Source: Phytophthora quininea
Taxonomy: Eukaryota; Oomycota; Peronosporomycetes; Peronosporales; Peronosporaceae
Direction of reading: 5' to 3'
Length of the DNA stretch: 64,000 nt
NCBI GenBank assembly: GCA_011947345.1
Contig: JAAVTG010000531.1
Span: 310,001 to 374,000 of the forward strand
Below the pieces are notes generated by a model, which saw only the letters and a program-made list of their open reading frames with translations, was not told the DNA's origin and did not search any database. The number at the start of each line of letters is the position of its first letter. Positions within the stretch are counted from its first letter, which is position 1. The translations under genes and the position numbers were made by a program. Below are positions 22,496-33,328 of this stretch, in pieces.

Positions 22496-23588
22496 CTAGA
22501 CCCATGCATACTTCTCGTTGCCCAGCCAGTACGGAAGTGCAGCAGTAGAGCCTTCAACGTCGACTTTTCCATCCCGGAACAGCATTGCGCTCGACAAGGA
22601 GTCTTCACGGTCAATGCAATCGATCTTGAACTGACGGGCCACGTCCTCGTGCAGCAATGTTGCCGATGGATCCCAGATCGCGACCTTGCTAGTTTGAATT
22701 TCCGCGCTTCCTTCAGTGCCTCATTCAACAGGATGCAGGTGGCAGCAGTCTCGGTAGGGAAGCGAGCACGCACAACGTACAGAGTGGACGCCTTCAAGTT
22801 GTGGCACCACACGACGAAGGCGTCTTCGTTCAGCTTCACTCCGCATCGAGAGGGAGCTCCTCAAACTCCCACACTGTAGCAAAGTACACGCCAATGCAGA
22901 ACTGCCACTCGATCGAGTCGCGTGTCGGCAGCACCGCAAACGCCTCTCGGCCTTGGAACTTGTCGCTCTTCAATTCCTTCACCAACTTCTCATTGTCAGT
23001 CTTGAGAAACTTGTCAAACCCATCGTCCAGAACGAACGACGAGAGACCGTCTCCACCAACGTCGTTAGTGTTGGCATCGACGTCCATCGTCGCCATTTTA
23101 GATGAGTGCAGTTTCCACCCAAGCCTGTCGTAGAACGTGGGCCCAATGTCCGAGTACAGCACCGACGCCAACGCGCCAGGAAGTGCCGCTAGTTGCTTTG
23201 CAACTTCCTTCATGAACATGGTCGCGAGCCCTTGCTTCCGGAAGGACGGGAGGGTGAAGACCGATCCGATGTGGTGCGAGTAGCCTCGTTCAATCTCGCC
23301 ATTATTTCGACGGATGGCACAGTCGAACCGGTGGCTCTCACAGTGACAGCAGAGCACCGATTGACCTGGTACCAGATCTACATTATCCCTTGAGTGTTCA
23401 TTGTCGGATCTCTCAACCAAAGCCCAGAAGATGGAGCCTCGCTTTGAGAACGCTGTCTCGCGCTGGATCTGTTCCTTCCGTTGGTATTGTGGTAGATCCA
23501 GAGGGACTCCCCACTCCTCAAAGTCGTCGCTCTTGCATTGCACCTTGAGCGCTTCTTGAGTCAACTGCACCACGCGGAACTTGTCCAT
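22496..23588 (-). CDS. LYC1-like GNAT N-acetyltransferase, copy B
   Basis: Its start MDKFRVVQLTQEALKVQC is colinear with copy A, 120 bp upstream of which it lies. GNAT blocks are HHIGSVFTLPSFRKQGLAT and VLYSDIGPTFYDRLGWK, followed by the LYC1 C-domain (EWQFCIGVYF, FVVWCHNL, YVVRARFP, WLGNEKYAWV). Two frame breaks occur, at about 22850 (ELP/SRCGVK, one C missing) and about 22688 (FKL/KVAIWDP, one base missing); the reading resumes colinear with copy A to a TAG at 22496-22498. An upstream open extension to 23762 exists but its paralogue lacks it, so MDKF is chosen as the start. Confidence 0.8.
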
Positions 23589-23793
23589 GATGTGCAAAGG
23601 GAGGGAGTTTGAGGTTCTCTCAGCCAATTGAAGACGACTTCGCACGAATGGACGGTGAGGACGCGACGGAATTTGTCGGCGACGGGAACTACGTTGGCGA
23701 CGGGGGTGAGCTGCTGCAACGACTTTGGTACGGAAAAAATTGGAAGAGCTTGTTCTTGCCACATTCTCACTTTTTTGCTAGGGAATTTGCACC

Positions 23794-24163
23794 ATGGAAG
23801 ATGATCCGGAACTGTCCTGGTCGGTATATTGTTAAGCACAAGAAGCAAGCTCCGTTCCTGGTCAATGGAGTCCCAGTGACGGCGGTTGATACGGCAGATT
23901 TCCTTCAGCAAGTCTTCGAATCGATGCAGCCGATGCCTCGAATTGTTGTGCACAACCTTGTGAGTCCTCGTTGCGTGGACCGCGTGAAAGTTGTGGTTTT
24001 CGGAGTCGGCGGATGTGGTGGCGGAGTCATCACGTACTGCAAGCAAGCGGAACAAGACGGAGAAGCGATTTTTGTGCACACTCTCAACACTGCATCTGGG
24101 CTGCGGAGGAAGCTCGGAGGACTGCAAATTGACCACGTCCTCAGCGATGACACGTACAATTAG
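23794..24163 (+). CDS. Small conserved-looking protein of unknown function
   Basis: The reading contains CPGRYIVKHKKQ, then VHNLVSPRCVDRVKVVVFG, GGVITYCK and FVHTLNTASGLRRKL up to TAA or TAG at 24161-24163. Alternating hydrophobic and charged segments suggest a small alpha/beta domain of about 120 residues. A pyrimidine-rich initiator-like string (CATTCTCACTTTTTTGC) lies at 23762-23778, so translation probably starts at the ATG at 23794 (MEDDPEL), with one frame change before CPGRY. A longer in-frame start at 23648 is possible. I do not recognise the family. It ends 11 bp before the end of the convergent RhoGAP-like gene. Confidence 0.55.
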
Positions 24164-24174
24164 TTGATCGTTAT

Positions 24175-27100
24175 CTAACGCTGGTTGCGGAACTCAGCGA
24201 GGGTCTTTTGGAAAGCCTGCATCGATTGCTGAGCTTGATGCATCGACTGCTTATCTCGGTAGGTCTCCAGTTGAGAAATCTTGCGAGCTCGGTCCGATGT
24301 CCATTTTTGATAGAGAACGCTCTGAGCTTCACGAACCATGCGGCCACCACGACTTGGAGGAGCTCGACTCGATATTTCTGACAGAACAAAGTCGTCATTT
24401 TCCTGTTGATGTTGCTGATGAGAATTCGTCACTGGAGCCATCTCAGCGCGAGCAAGCAGCTCGTTGACTAGCGTGGTATAATCGAATATCGTTGGGTCCT
24501 GATTGCTCGGCATTTCCTCCGAGTCTTCACGGCTATCATCTGTCGACACTGTCACCTTTGGATCGACCAACTCCTTCAGCTTGTTTCGTGATGCGTTCAT
24601 GGCTTCGTTCATCTCGGCCGACTTGGCTGCTAGTTGTTGCTGAAGATGACGTAGCTCCTCCTCTTCTTGTTCTATTGTTTTCCCACTCGCACTGCACACT
24701 TCCATCTCCTGTAAGGCAGCTCTGCAAACATAACGACCGATATGATCATTAGATAATAAACACCAAGACACTGTACAGCGTTGAGCAATACCTCGTTGCA
24801 GCAAGCTGTTCTTGGATTTCACGCGCCATTTGCTGCTTCATTTCTTCTAATGCAGCAACGTTGGACGGTTGGGTCGGATTCGGTTTGCTCTCTAGCACGA
24901 TACTCGCAGGCGATGTCGTAGCTGCAGATGCATTGGTATCGCGTGGGTATTTGCTCAGGAATTTGCTGTTTGCGGGAGATCACGAGTATCAAAGCCTTTC
25001 ATCTGGATAGTGGGTACCTGAGACGAATCGTGGTTACCGTGCTCCAGTACACTTTCGCCAGACTTGTATTTCTCCACTCGCATCTGGGCTTCTGCTGCTA
25101 CGCGATGCATTTCGTCGTAATTCGCTTGCAGTTTTACCAACGATTTTTCCTTGTCGTGTAGCTGCTTTTCACAGATGGCGAGGCGCTCTTCGTGTGCGCT
25201 CTTCTCTCTGTGGAGACGCAAATTGAATGATAAGGTATTCTCTCGACATACGATAAGGACGCGGCGTACCTTTGAATTAAAGCTGCATTAGCTACATGAC
25301 ACGCCAACTCGCTCCGACATTTGCGCAGATCAGCGCGGAGTTCGTCACAAATGCGCCCTGCTTCGGAACGACTCACTTGTAGAGCTGTCATTTCCGCTTC
25401 TAGCTGCAACACGATTAACTTTTCATTTCTGGGATGTAAACCAGTCAATTCTTTGCTTACCTCCAGTCGTTCCTTCTCATGCTGCACTCTGTGGAGTCGT
25501 AACAGCTCTTGTCCCGCACGCACCTCAACTTGGAGGATTTTCACCTGAGTCTTGACCTGTGCTTCGAGGAAATCGAGAAACTCTTTATTCGCAGTCGTAG
25601 TCGTTGTGATACTTTCACGATTATCTCCATCTCTTGCTCCAACAAGAACAAGCATCTCGACGACCATCGCTGAAATCTGTTGATGCAGCTGAAGCACTGC
25701 ACGCTCGAATTCAGTTGGTTTGTTGGGGGCAGATAACGCGGCAGTTGACGTAGCAAGGATCTAAAATAATAATTAAAGAAACTTTGCAATGTCAACGTTT
25801 CATCCGTGAAAAAGCTTACCTTCTCCATGTCCAACAGCTTGCTTTGTATTGCATCCACAGGTGTCTCCATCTCCATTAAGTCCGTAGTTGAAACACGCAT
25901 CTCGGAAAGTGACAGGGCTGATAATTTTTGTTTTGGTAAGGTTGAATCGCCTCTTGATATTCTTGTGTCAGTGATGCATTAGGCCACGTATCTGAATGAT
26001 CGACATCTTCAGTTTTGATAGTCTTCATCCTGGGTTCGTACCAATATTCCGCTGGTTCCTGTAAACCATCACGAGCTGGGGGCGTACTGCTTTGATCCAT
26101 CTCGTTCAAGTTTTCGAGTGCTGGTAATTCAAGAGCTTCACTCGAGCCTTCCTCTGAGCTCTGTTGATCAGCATGTGCTTCAGCTACTGTACACCATTCT
26201 CCAAAGTGAGTTGGTATGAAATCCCAGTATCCATCTTCTTCATTGTTTTACTTTCGTCATTTCCACGAGTTTTAATGTCCTCGCGAAGAATCTCGTGAGT
26301 TGTCAACACATTCTGTTGGGATCGACGCAGCCACAGACCCCAACGATTCCACATCTATTGCAGCTTTTTGATCAACACCATCGGAAGATATCGGCGTGGC
26401 GTTGCGAGGAATATCATGACGAACTTCTTCTGTTGGCGACAAAACGTCATCTGCATCTTCTTTCGTAGGAGATTTAGGCTCTGATCTTAACGATTCCACG
26501 TCCACCGCGTCTTGCAACTCACTACATGTACGCTTGGGCAATTCTGTCTCGACTTTGGTGGTTATCGGCGGAGCAACCGTAATCATCGTTTCTTCTGGCG
26601 GTTCGACAATTTCATTCTCGATATCTTCAATCACCATAATATCGTCGAAGCATTTTACCTTTGACTGCTCAGCAGCAGGAGGCAATTCTTTTGACAGTGA
26701 CTCGTCACCGTTGCTCTTTGCATCGGTACGAGTCGTATCGCCTGAATCAACCGAGTTCTTTTCATTCGCCACTGACGCATGATCATTCTCATTCCGACGA
26801 GGCTTCCGTCGTCGAACATGAAGAAATGGTGTTGCTGCGCCCTCAGCAGCTTCTGCGCTTTGCGAACTCGAGTATGCCACGATGGCTCTAATACATATCA
26901 AGAATACGTTTCGGTAAATAAGACTTGCACGCCAGAAAAAAATAACTGTGCACCTGTTGCCTTGGCCATTGACGCCGAAGTTTTCAATTTCACCAAACTT
27001 GCTAAACATTTCCTGGCAACTAAAAGTGAGCCTACAGCCGTTAAACAGATGGCAGTAGCCGTACCTCTAAGGCCTCGGGGTGAAAGTACATTCTGTGGGG

Positions 27101-28081
27101 TCCCAGGAAACTTGAACGAACTGAAGCTGCTTTGAAGCTGGAGAAGTTAGTTGCTCGGGTATTGCTGGGATGGCCATCTCTGTTACACAGTCGTAAGGAA
27201 GTGACGATGCCTGGCGGATGAACAGCTCGGCGATACACTTCCGTTGCCTCATCATAGTTTCTGAAAAACAAGACATGTATTCAGGTTCGACTTGGCAAGG
27301 TTAGCATTGCACCTAGAGTTCGTACTGGAATTCAAGGCAACTCTGTCTTTTGTGGGCCGAAGTATGGCAACGCCGATGTGAAGAGCGAGATTGGTCACTC
27401 CCATGCGACTTCGTCTGCTTGCAGAGAGCTGACACTCTCACAACGTTAGCAAACGACACACAAAAACTGCGAACTTACGTTTTTCAGATGGCCTAAAAAG
27501 ACCTGAAGGAATTCGCGTGTTGTCGATGGATCTGCTTGAAAATCTCTTCAATGGCAGACTCATCGTCATCGGTAAGGTATCCACTGGCTGCAATCTCTAA
27601 CATTTGCTCACTAATACTGCTAGAGATCAGCGGGTCATAAAGTTCGTCCAGAATCTACACGACACCCAAACGACCAGAACACTTGAATCAATTGCTGCGC
27701 TGCAGCGAGAGATCTAAACAAACCTTTTTGACGACTTCAGCGATGGAGTGAGGGCTGTACACGAGCAAATCGATAAGTTTAAGCTGCTGACAAGAACTCA
27801 TTAACTCTTCGATTTCCAGCGGAGGTCCAGGCTTGCTGTACAGTCCTTCTTCCTCCAAGTGGTTGTCGTCGAGAAACTGGACGATCTGAGTGAGTATGGT
27901 CAACAATTGCAGTGGGATCGGTGCGGTCGAAGAGGGGCCATAGCTCTTGGACTTCCGAAACGCTGCCCTTGGCGACAAGAGGGCACTTGCCGTCACTGCT
28001 TTTAACCACGAGCGAGGCTTCATCAAGATTTCCCACTAAGAGCCGACGGTTAGAATGTAAAGATAAGTGTGAGACTGGCAT
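24175..28081 (-). CDS. Probable RhoGAP - RRM - coiled-coil multidomain protein
   Basis: A run of short exons on the minus strand reads as one gene. The RhoGAP domain (about 28000-27200) shows FRKSKSYGPSS, FLDDNHLEEEGLYSKPG, ILDELYDPLI, REFLQVFLGHLKN and MGVTNLALHIGVAILRP. The next exon continues to KQLQFVQVSWDPTE and, over an intron, EMFSKFGEIENFGVNGQGN/RAIVAYSSSQSAEAA, a compact RRM like that of DNAJC17. Then come an acidic Ser/Thr-rich linker (26890-25900), and long coiled coils (25700-24180) such as QLHDKEKSLVKLQANYDEM. The GAP catalytic Arg position reads YSKPG, not FRxSG, so activity is doubtful. At least five frame breaks, mostly in base runs, complicate the model. It could be two genes split near 27280 or 26270. 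The 5' end is uncertain. Confidence 0.55.
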
Positions 28082-28133
28082 TGGTTGCACCACACCTAGC
28101 ACTCTTGTGGTGCTGCTTTGTCTAGCGACCTCT

Positions 28134-28429
28134 TCACTGAAGAATTGTTGGTGACGTGTACGAGGATGATGGGTTCTGTAGGGGCTCAGCCTTCAGCATA
28201 CAGTCGGCAAAGTCGCAATCGCGATCAGGAACACGGTAGACCCACGTTCCGTCGACGCACATCTTGATGTCCCATTCGCACGCCTGCAATGGGGGAAACA
28301 GCGTTAGGCAGGGTTACTATCTCATGCGAAACTACTTACCTGTGGATCGTCCTCCAGCGGGTTGGGCCTCTTAGTCGCCGCACAACATAACCAAAGCACC
28401 ATCACAACAAGAAGAAACAATGCCGTCAT
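28134..28429 (-). CDS. Small membrane-anchored Cys-containing protein
   Basis: Two exons (28429-28340 and 28283-28134; donor GTAAGT, acceptor TTGCAG, phase 0) encode 79 residues. The N-terminus MTALFLLVVMVLWLCCAAT is a single hydrophobic signal or anchor, followed by a short hydrophilic domain with four Cys (CEWDIKMC, CDFADC) and Trp/Tyr residues. An in-frame extension without ATG continues upstream (LEKRRLYLTEFLFRVGLS), so a longer N-terminus from an earlier exon is possible. The family is not recognised. It sits between the RhoGAP-like gene and the Ipi1 gene, all on the minus strand. Confidence 0.6.
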
Positions 28430-28535
28430 GAACGCTGTGTTCTCCTCCTTGGAAAGGCCAACGCGAAATAAGAACTCTGTCAGGTAGAGACGCCGCTTTT
28501 CCAGTACAAATACGAGTGATATTCATTGTGTCCAT

Positions 28536-31374
28536 CTACTTCATCGAGGCGTCTTGAGAGAGCCGACCAACTGCAAGGAGTTCCAGATCTCCACTCAATT
28601 GCCGAACAAGCTGCGCGACATCATCATCACCGGAAGTTAACTTGCTCTGAAGCTGAGTAACATGATCTTGGTGACGTCGGAATGCACCAGCCAACTCTGA
28701 CGTTCGAACAAGAGCTTGCAGGACCCTCAGACGGCGAGTCAATACGAGCGACTGCTGCGTCGACAGCAGCTCATCCAAGAAAGCAACGAAAATATTGGCC
28801 TCGCTAAGAGCTATCGTCGAAATGCAGACCTCAGCAAGCAAACGTTCCTGCTCACGAGAGTCCGCAGCATCCGATGCCTTTTCAAGCGCGCAATAGTCGA
28901 CCATCACCTTCACACTCAAGTTCACCAGCTCACGCTCCATTGCCACAGGAATGTCTGAACGTTGCTGGTGTGTGTCATCACTGCGACTTGATGCAGAGCA
29001 CACACAAGTGCGATAGAGCATCACCAGCGTGTGCAATTCAACCGGCTTCATATCTTCCCGAGCCTGAGCCTTCGCTAACGTCGGTGCTAGAATCTTCGGC
29101 AGCGAGCTGCCCAAATTCATCGCAATAAACGTATGGCATACGTGGGCCACCAGGTCTAACTGTTGGCGTTCTTGTTGTTCGTTCGCTTCAACAGGAGCCA
29201 GAGCAGTACTCACCAAGAAGCTCACGAAATGCGCGAGGTCGAACGTCTCCCGGCGCTGGAACAAAATGTCCACGAGGAAGCTCTTCGCTTCGCTGTAAAT
29301 ACGAGAGCTCTTGCAGCAGCTTGCGAGCGCGCGCAGCAAGCTCACCGGATACCGTGGAAGGTGGTAAATGAGAGCCACAAAGGCGAGCTGATCGGCCGCA
29401 CCGAGGGCATCGAACCGCGTTCTCGCCAACATCTTTTGCTCTTCTGCTTCAGTCATGGAAGACGAAGGCACAGCCGCCAAGTCGAAGAAAGTCGATAGGT
29501 TGGTCAGCACGCCATCCATTTGATCGCCTGCCGTGAACTCTGTCGGGAGCTGTTTGAGTACAGCGATCAAAGCCAACAGACTGCGCCGACCAAGCTCCAT
29601 GTGCTGCGGCTCCAGTTGGCCGAGAAGGTTGGCGAAGCACACCACCCACTTCATCACCATTGGCCACGGTAGCTTGCGTCGTTGCCGATGTTGTCCACCC
29701 AGCGCGATCTCCAACTGCTCGACAACAAACGCCGTACAGCTGCGGAAACTCACAGATCTGGGCGTGCAAAGCAAGTAAAACTCGGTCACAGCTTCCAGCA
29801 GGACACCCCGCTCGTCGCTTGTTGCTACCTCTTGAGCAGATTTAACGTTTCCGCTGGGCATCAGGAGTAGTGACACGACCTCCAACAGCGGTTGGAGCAC
29901 GTTCTGCATACTTGCAACGGCACGGAGCTCGGTCGTTTCCTTGTACTTGGCCAGGGTTGACACGACGTACTCTCGCACTCTCTGCTCCAGCGATTCGCTG
30001 TGTTCTTCGCCCTTGCCGAGGCCGCATAACAATGTCGGAACACGAAGATATTCACATGCCAGTTTGGCTAGAGCAGCGTTCATGCCGTGCCATCGCGAGA
30101 GCACCCCAAGCTGTTTGAGGACGCAGCAAGGCTCACACTGGCGCTAGGTAGCATTGGGAAGTTTTCCGGAGCCAGCAATTCCTCGCAAAGCTTCAGGGCA
30201 GCTGCGAAGAACTCGTCCTTGGCCGTCGTGTTAGCCAACAGGTCGAGGTTTGCAGACACGACGGCAGTCGAGCACTCGACAATGTACATCATGTGTTCCA
30301 CATGTGAGTCCGACAGTGAGTCAACACTCCCTCCAGACATTCAAGCCACAGATCGAGTAGCGCAGGCAGCAAAGCGCGCACCTTTTCCTGCCAAGACGCA
30401 GTCGGGTTTCCACTTGCAGTAGCTGTTGAAGATGGGACCGCAAACAGTCCACTATCGACGAGTTGAGGAGTTGGATACAGCAGCAGTGTCTTGGTGGCAG
30501 GCACAGCAGCCGTGCGAGCGCTCCCAGCCTGAGAGGAAGCGCCAATCTGCTCGCTACTAACAGATTGCAGCAGCTTGTGCAATACCTTAAGCGCTGTAAA
30601 ACGCAGCGCCAACGCCCCTGACGGAGCTTTCGGCGTCTTCGATTTCCCACTTTTCTTCTGGCTCCTGCGCCCATTAGACGCTTTCTTGCCTGCACTCTTG
30701 TCCTCTCCAAGCAACAGGTCGTAGCTGTTCATCATGCGGATCCCTTGCGTCTGTGCAGCGCAGATCAAGTCTCTAAAGTTCTCCAGCAGCCTTGCCAACG
30801 CTTCTTTTCCTGCATCCACTCGAAGCAGCTCCGGCGCTTCGTCCACCAACGCTCCAATAGCTTTCAGCGCATCCTGCCTCACACCAACCTGCAAGTGCGT
30901 CAATCCGCTGCAGAAGTACGTAGCCACGAGCGTCGCGAACGGTGTCAGCACGCTCTTAAGTACAGGGAGCAATGCTGTCCAGGCCTGCACTGCTGCCTCT
31001 CTGACCACGGCCTCTTCATCCAGCAGTGTGGGCAGGAACCGCTCGAGCAGTACTGACGCGTTGGCTCGCAGGTTGGCGGCCGTCTCCTGTCCCGCTAGCT
31101 CTCTCAGCCCCTGCAGCGCCCTCTGCCGTACATGCGCATTGTAGTGACCTACTTGCTGCAGCAGCTCGGGCAGCGCCTGCCGTCGGTGCGTCAACTGCGC
31201 AGCGTTGTGCTTGTCCTGCAGAAGCGACTGCTCCAGTAGATTGATGCGGCGAGAGGTGATGCCCACGGACGTGACGTTGGCGGCTGGGGTGGCCCGACGC
31301 CCCACCTTGCGCTTGGGCCGCTTGAAGTCCGCCGGTTTCTTCTTCTGCTTGGTGGCGATGGCTGCACGCGCCAT
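28536..31374 (-). CDS. IPI1: Ipi1/TEX10-like pre-rRNA processing protein
   Basis: The start MARAAIATKQKKKPADFKRP leads into a basic segment and VTSVGITSRRINLLEQSLL, then HEAT-like helices (LPELLQQVGHYNAHVRQRAL, LERFLPTLLDEEAVVREAAV), the family pattern of Ipi1/TEX10, where the N-domain begins with KxKxKVGk..p.N.T...f..k.I...Q. The long C-terminal part is alpha-helical throughout. Two frame breaks, at about 30320 and 30105, each correspond to one missing G in a G run. The Rix1/Ipi1 complex acts in 60S ribosome maturation in the nucleus; the Lys-rich N-terminus fits nuclear localisation. No introns are needed. Length is about 945 residues, near that of TEX10. Confidence 0.8.
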
Positions 31375-31459
31375 GCTGTCTTCAGAGTGAGCTGCTGGCC
31401 AACAGACCGTGGAAAAGGTTATTTGATGGGATATATGCATCTAGAATTGATGATGGCGG

Positions 31460-32105
31460 CGGAATGATTACCACGGGGATGTGCAGTTTAGCTTTACGAT
31501 ACGGCTACTTCTTCTTGCTGGTGCCTACTGCGCACAGACCTCTCCGTCAGCGTTGGCCATGTCGAGCACCCAGTAGTGCTTGTACTGCTTGCTGTCGTCG
31601 TACTTGTAGCCGGGGCCGATGTACTTGAGGTCGCTGTACAGATAGGCCCGGTGGCGCTGAGCCACGTCGCCACGACGGCGTCCACCGTCGTCTGTCCGGC
31701 CGCGACCATTTCGGCCGACTGGCTCGTCTTGAGACTCTGCGCCTTGTAGCGCGCTGTCGGTGTGGATCCGTCCGACCCGGTGGTGCTGACGCGGTCCTTC
31801 TTGGCCAGGTCGTCCGCCAATGCCTGCGCCGCCTTGGCGAGCTTCTTGTTGATGCAGACGGCCTTGAGTCCTTTGGCTGCGCGCTTGGCGTTAATGGCGT
31901 TGAGTAGCTTGCTGCTGACGTCGACAACCTGAAGCTCGCGGGTCACGGCTCCAGTGTTTTGCGCTGCAGTCTCGGCGTTAGTCGTTCCGACGAGCGCCAC
32001 GAGGGCGAACGCGATCAGGGCCTTGAGGTTCATGGTGTTGGTGATTGGCTGGGTGGTCTCGGGTGAGGGGTTGTTGTTGCTGTGGCGCAAACTGGAGAAT
32101 GGACT
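31460..32105 (-). repeat. Left arm of CAP-gene inverted duplication
   Basis: This arm, read on the minus strand, is nearly identical to 32745-33393 on the plus strand. The match includes the promoter, the 5' leader (CAACAACAACCCC..CACCCGAGACC), the whole coding region and about 60 bp of 3' flank, ending at the GTAATCATTCCG string in both. Confidence 0.85.
31525..32033 (-). CDS. Secreted CAP/SCP-domain protein, copy a (frameshifted)
   Basis: The copy starts MNLKALIAFALVALVGTTNA, a signal peptide, followed by a compact CAP domain (LLNAINAKRAAKGLKAVCIN, then GSDGSTPTARY, AEMVAAGQTTVDAV). After ATWLSATG the frame changes because one G is missing from the G run seen in copy b, giving 509 instead of 510 bases; the domain end (GPGYKY, KHYWVLDMANADGE) is still present in the next frame. 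Apart from this it differs from copy b at very few positions. It is either a sequence error or a very recent inactivation. CAP proteins of oomycetes are secreted and often expressed during infection or sporulation; a role here is inferred only. Confidence 0.85.
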
Positions 32106-32106
32106 A
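32085..32106 (-). promoter_or_regulatory. Inr+FPR core promoter of CAP copy a
   Basis: On the minus strand GTCCATTCTCCAGTTTGCGCC matches the oomycete Inr (YCATTYY) plus FPR (CAWTTT-like), slightly diverged from the copy b version. Confidence 0.6.
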
Positions 32107-32358
32107 TAATGTTAAGCTCGCAGGATGTTGATGGGACTGAATCCAAAGGAGTTTCCGACGTCTTTTTATTCTGCACCACGTCACTATGAAATTGATCCCA
32201 TGCAACTACCGAAAACTTTGGACGCAGCACACTAAAATTCACACGAACAGCAGAATCACGTCCGAGTGCAGCCTCCCAGCCGAACGATCACATCGCTCGG
32301 TAACTCTTGAACCTACGAACTCAAGGACTCCAGCACCACTTTCAACAGTGAACCAGTC

Positions 32359-32390
32359 CATCGTTCATTCTTCAAATTGCGCCAAAACCT
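32359..32390 (+). promoter_or_regulatory. Orphan Inr+FPR promoter, relic of a CAP copy
   Basis: CATCGTTCATTCTTCAAATT and the following GCGCCAAAAC repeat the promoter and leader of copy b almost base for base, 390 bp upstream, but no CAP coding sequence follows. This suggests a lost or truncated gene copy, or a duplication breakpoint. Confidence 0.55.
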
Positions 32391-32746
32391 CCTCATGAAG
32401 TTGCCAGCGCCAAAAATGACGCATTGAGCAATAAATCGTTCAGCTTTACTGTAGTCCACAGCAAACGCAGCGATGTCTGCGTCGACGTGCCGAGCGTTTT
32501 GTGGAGTTCAACAGTTACCGAGCGATGTTACCGTTGGCGCGACTGGGATGCTGTACTCGGACGTGTTTCTGCTGTTCGTGTGATCTTAAGTGTGGTGAGA
32601 CAAAAGGCGTTGCTATAGTAAGCTGATACTCCTCATATAGTGTCTCGACGCGCAAGACCCTTCCGGATCCAACATTGCCGTTGAGAAAGAATCAAGGCTA
32701 CCCTATCTGTTGTGTTGAGCCGCTTCCAACGCCAAACCACGCCATC

Positions 32747-32768
32747 GTTCATTCTTCAATTTGCGCCA
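32747..32768 (+). promoter_or_regulatory. Inr+FPR core promoter of CAP copy b
   Basis: GTTCATTCTTCAATTTGCG is close to the ideal oomycete Inr+FPR (TCATTYY-N-CAWTTTNY). It lies about 70 bp before the ATG. Confidence 0.75.
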
Positions 32769-32818
32769 CAGCAACAACAACCCCCTCACCCGAGACCACC
32801 CAGCCAATCACCAACACC

Positions 32819-33328
32819 ATGAACCTCAAGGCCCTGCTCGCGTTCGCCCTCGTGGCGCTCGTCGGAACGACTAACGCCGAGACTGCAGCGCAAAACACTG
32901 GAGCCGTGACCCGCGAGCTTCAGGTTGTCGACGTCAGCAGCAAGCTACTCAACGCCATTAACGCCAAGCGCGCAGCCAAAGGACTCAAGGCCGTCTGCAT
33001 CAACAAGAAGCTCGCCAAGGCAGCGCAGGCATTGGCGGACGACCTGGCCAAGAAGGACCGCGTCAGCACCACCGGGTCAGACGGATCCACACCGACAGCG
33101 CGCTACAAGGCGCAGAGTCTCAAGACGAGCCAGTCGGCCGAAATGGTCGCGGCCGGACAGACGACGGTGGACGCCGTCGTGGCGACGTGGCTCAGCGCCA
33201 CCGGGGCCTATCTGTACAGCGACCTCAAGTACATCGGCCCCGGCTACAAGTACGACGACAGCAAGCAGTACAAGCACTACTGGGTGCTCGACATGGCCAA
33301 CGCTGACGGAGAGGTCTGTGCGCAGTAG
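32819..33328 (+). CDS. Secreted CAP/SCP-domain protein, copy b (intact)
   Basis: The ORF encodes 169 residues: a signal peptide (MNLKALLAFALVALVGTTNA), a short propeptide-like spacer with VTRELQVVDVSSKL, and a minimal CAP domain to the C-terminus (GPGYKYDD..QYKHYWVLDM..EVCAQ). Of the four canonical CAP pocket residues, the first His is replaced (STTGSDGS instead of SHTGSDGS), the Glu of AEM and the last His of KHYWV remain. Two Cys (AVCIN and EVCAQ) could form the single conserved disulfide. It is head-to-head with copy a, with 785 bp between starts. Confidence 0.9.
   Translation: MNLKALLAFALVALVGTTNAETAAQNTGAVTRELQVVDVSSKLLNAINAKRAAKGLKAVCINKKLAKAAQALADDLAKKDRVSTTGSDGSTPTARYKAQSLKTSQSAEMVAAGQTTVDAVVATWLSATGAYLYSDLKYIGPGYKYDDSKQYKHYWVLDMANADGEVCAQ

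Larger units (their letters stand above)
32034..32744. other. Divergent promoter region between CAP copies a and b
   Basis: There is no intact gene. It holds copy a's promoter on the minus strand (32085-32106), an orphan copy of the same promoter on the plus strand (32359-32390), and unrelated unique sequence. Confidence 0.6.

Noticed and set aside
21600..22860. Programmed ribosomal frameshifting in the LYC1-like pair
   Set aside because: The two copies would need shifts in opposite directions at the same codon and share no slippery site or downstream structure; indel error explains both.
29163..29845. Plus-strand open frames within the Ipi1 gene
   Set aside because: They are antisense shadows; the minus strand is continuously helical-repeat coding.
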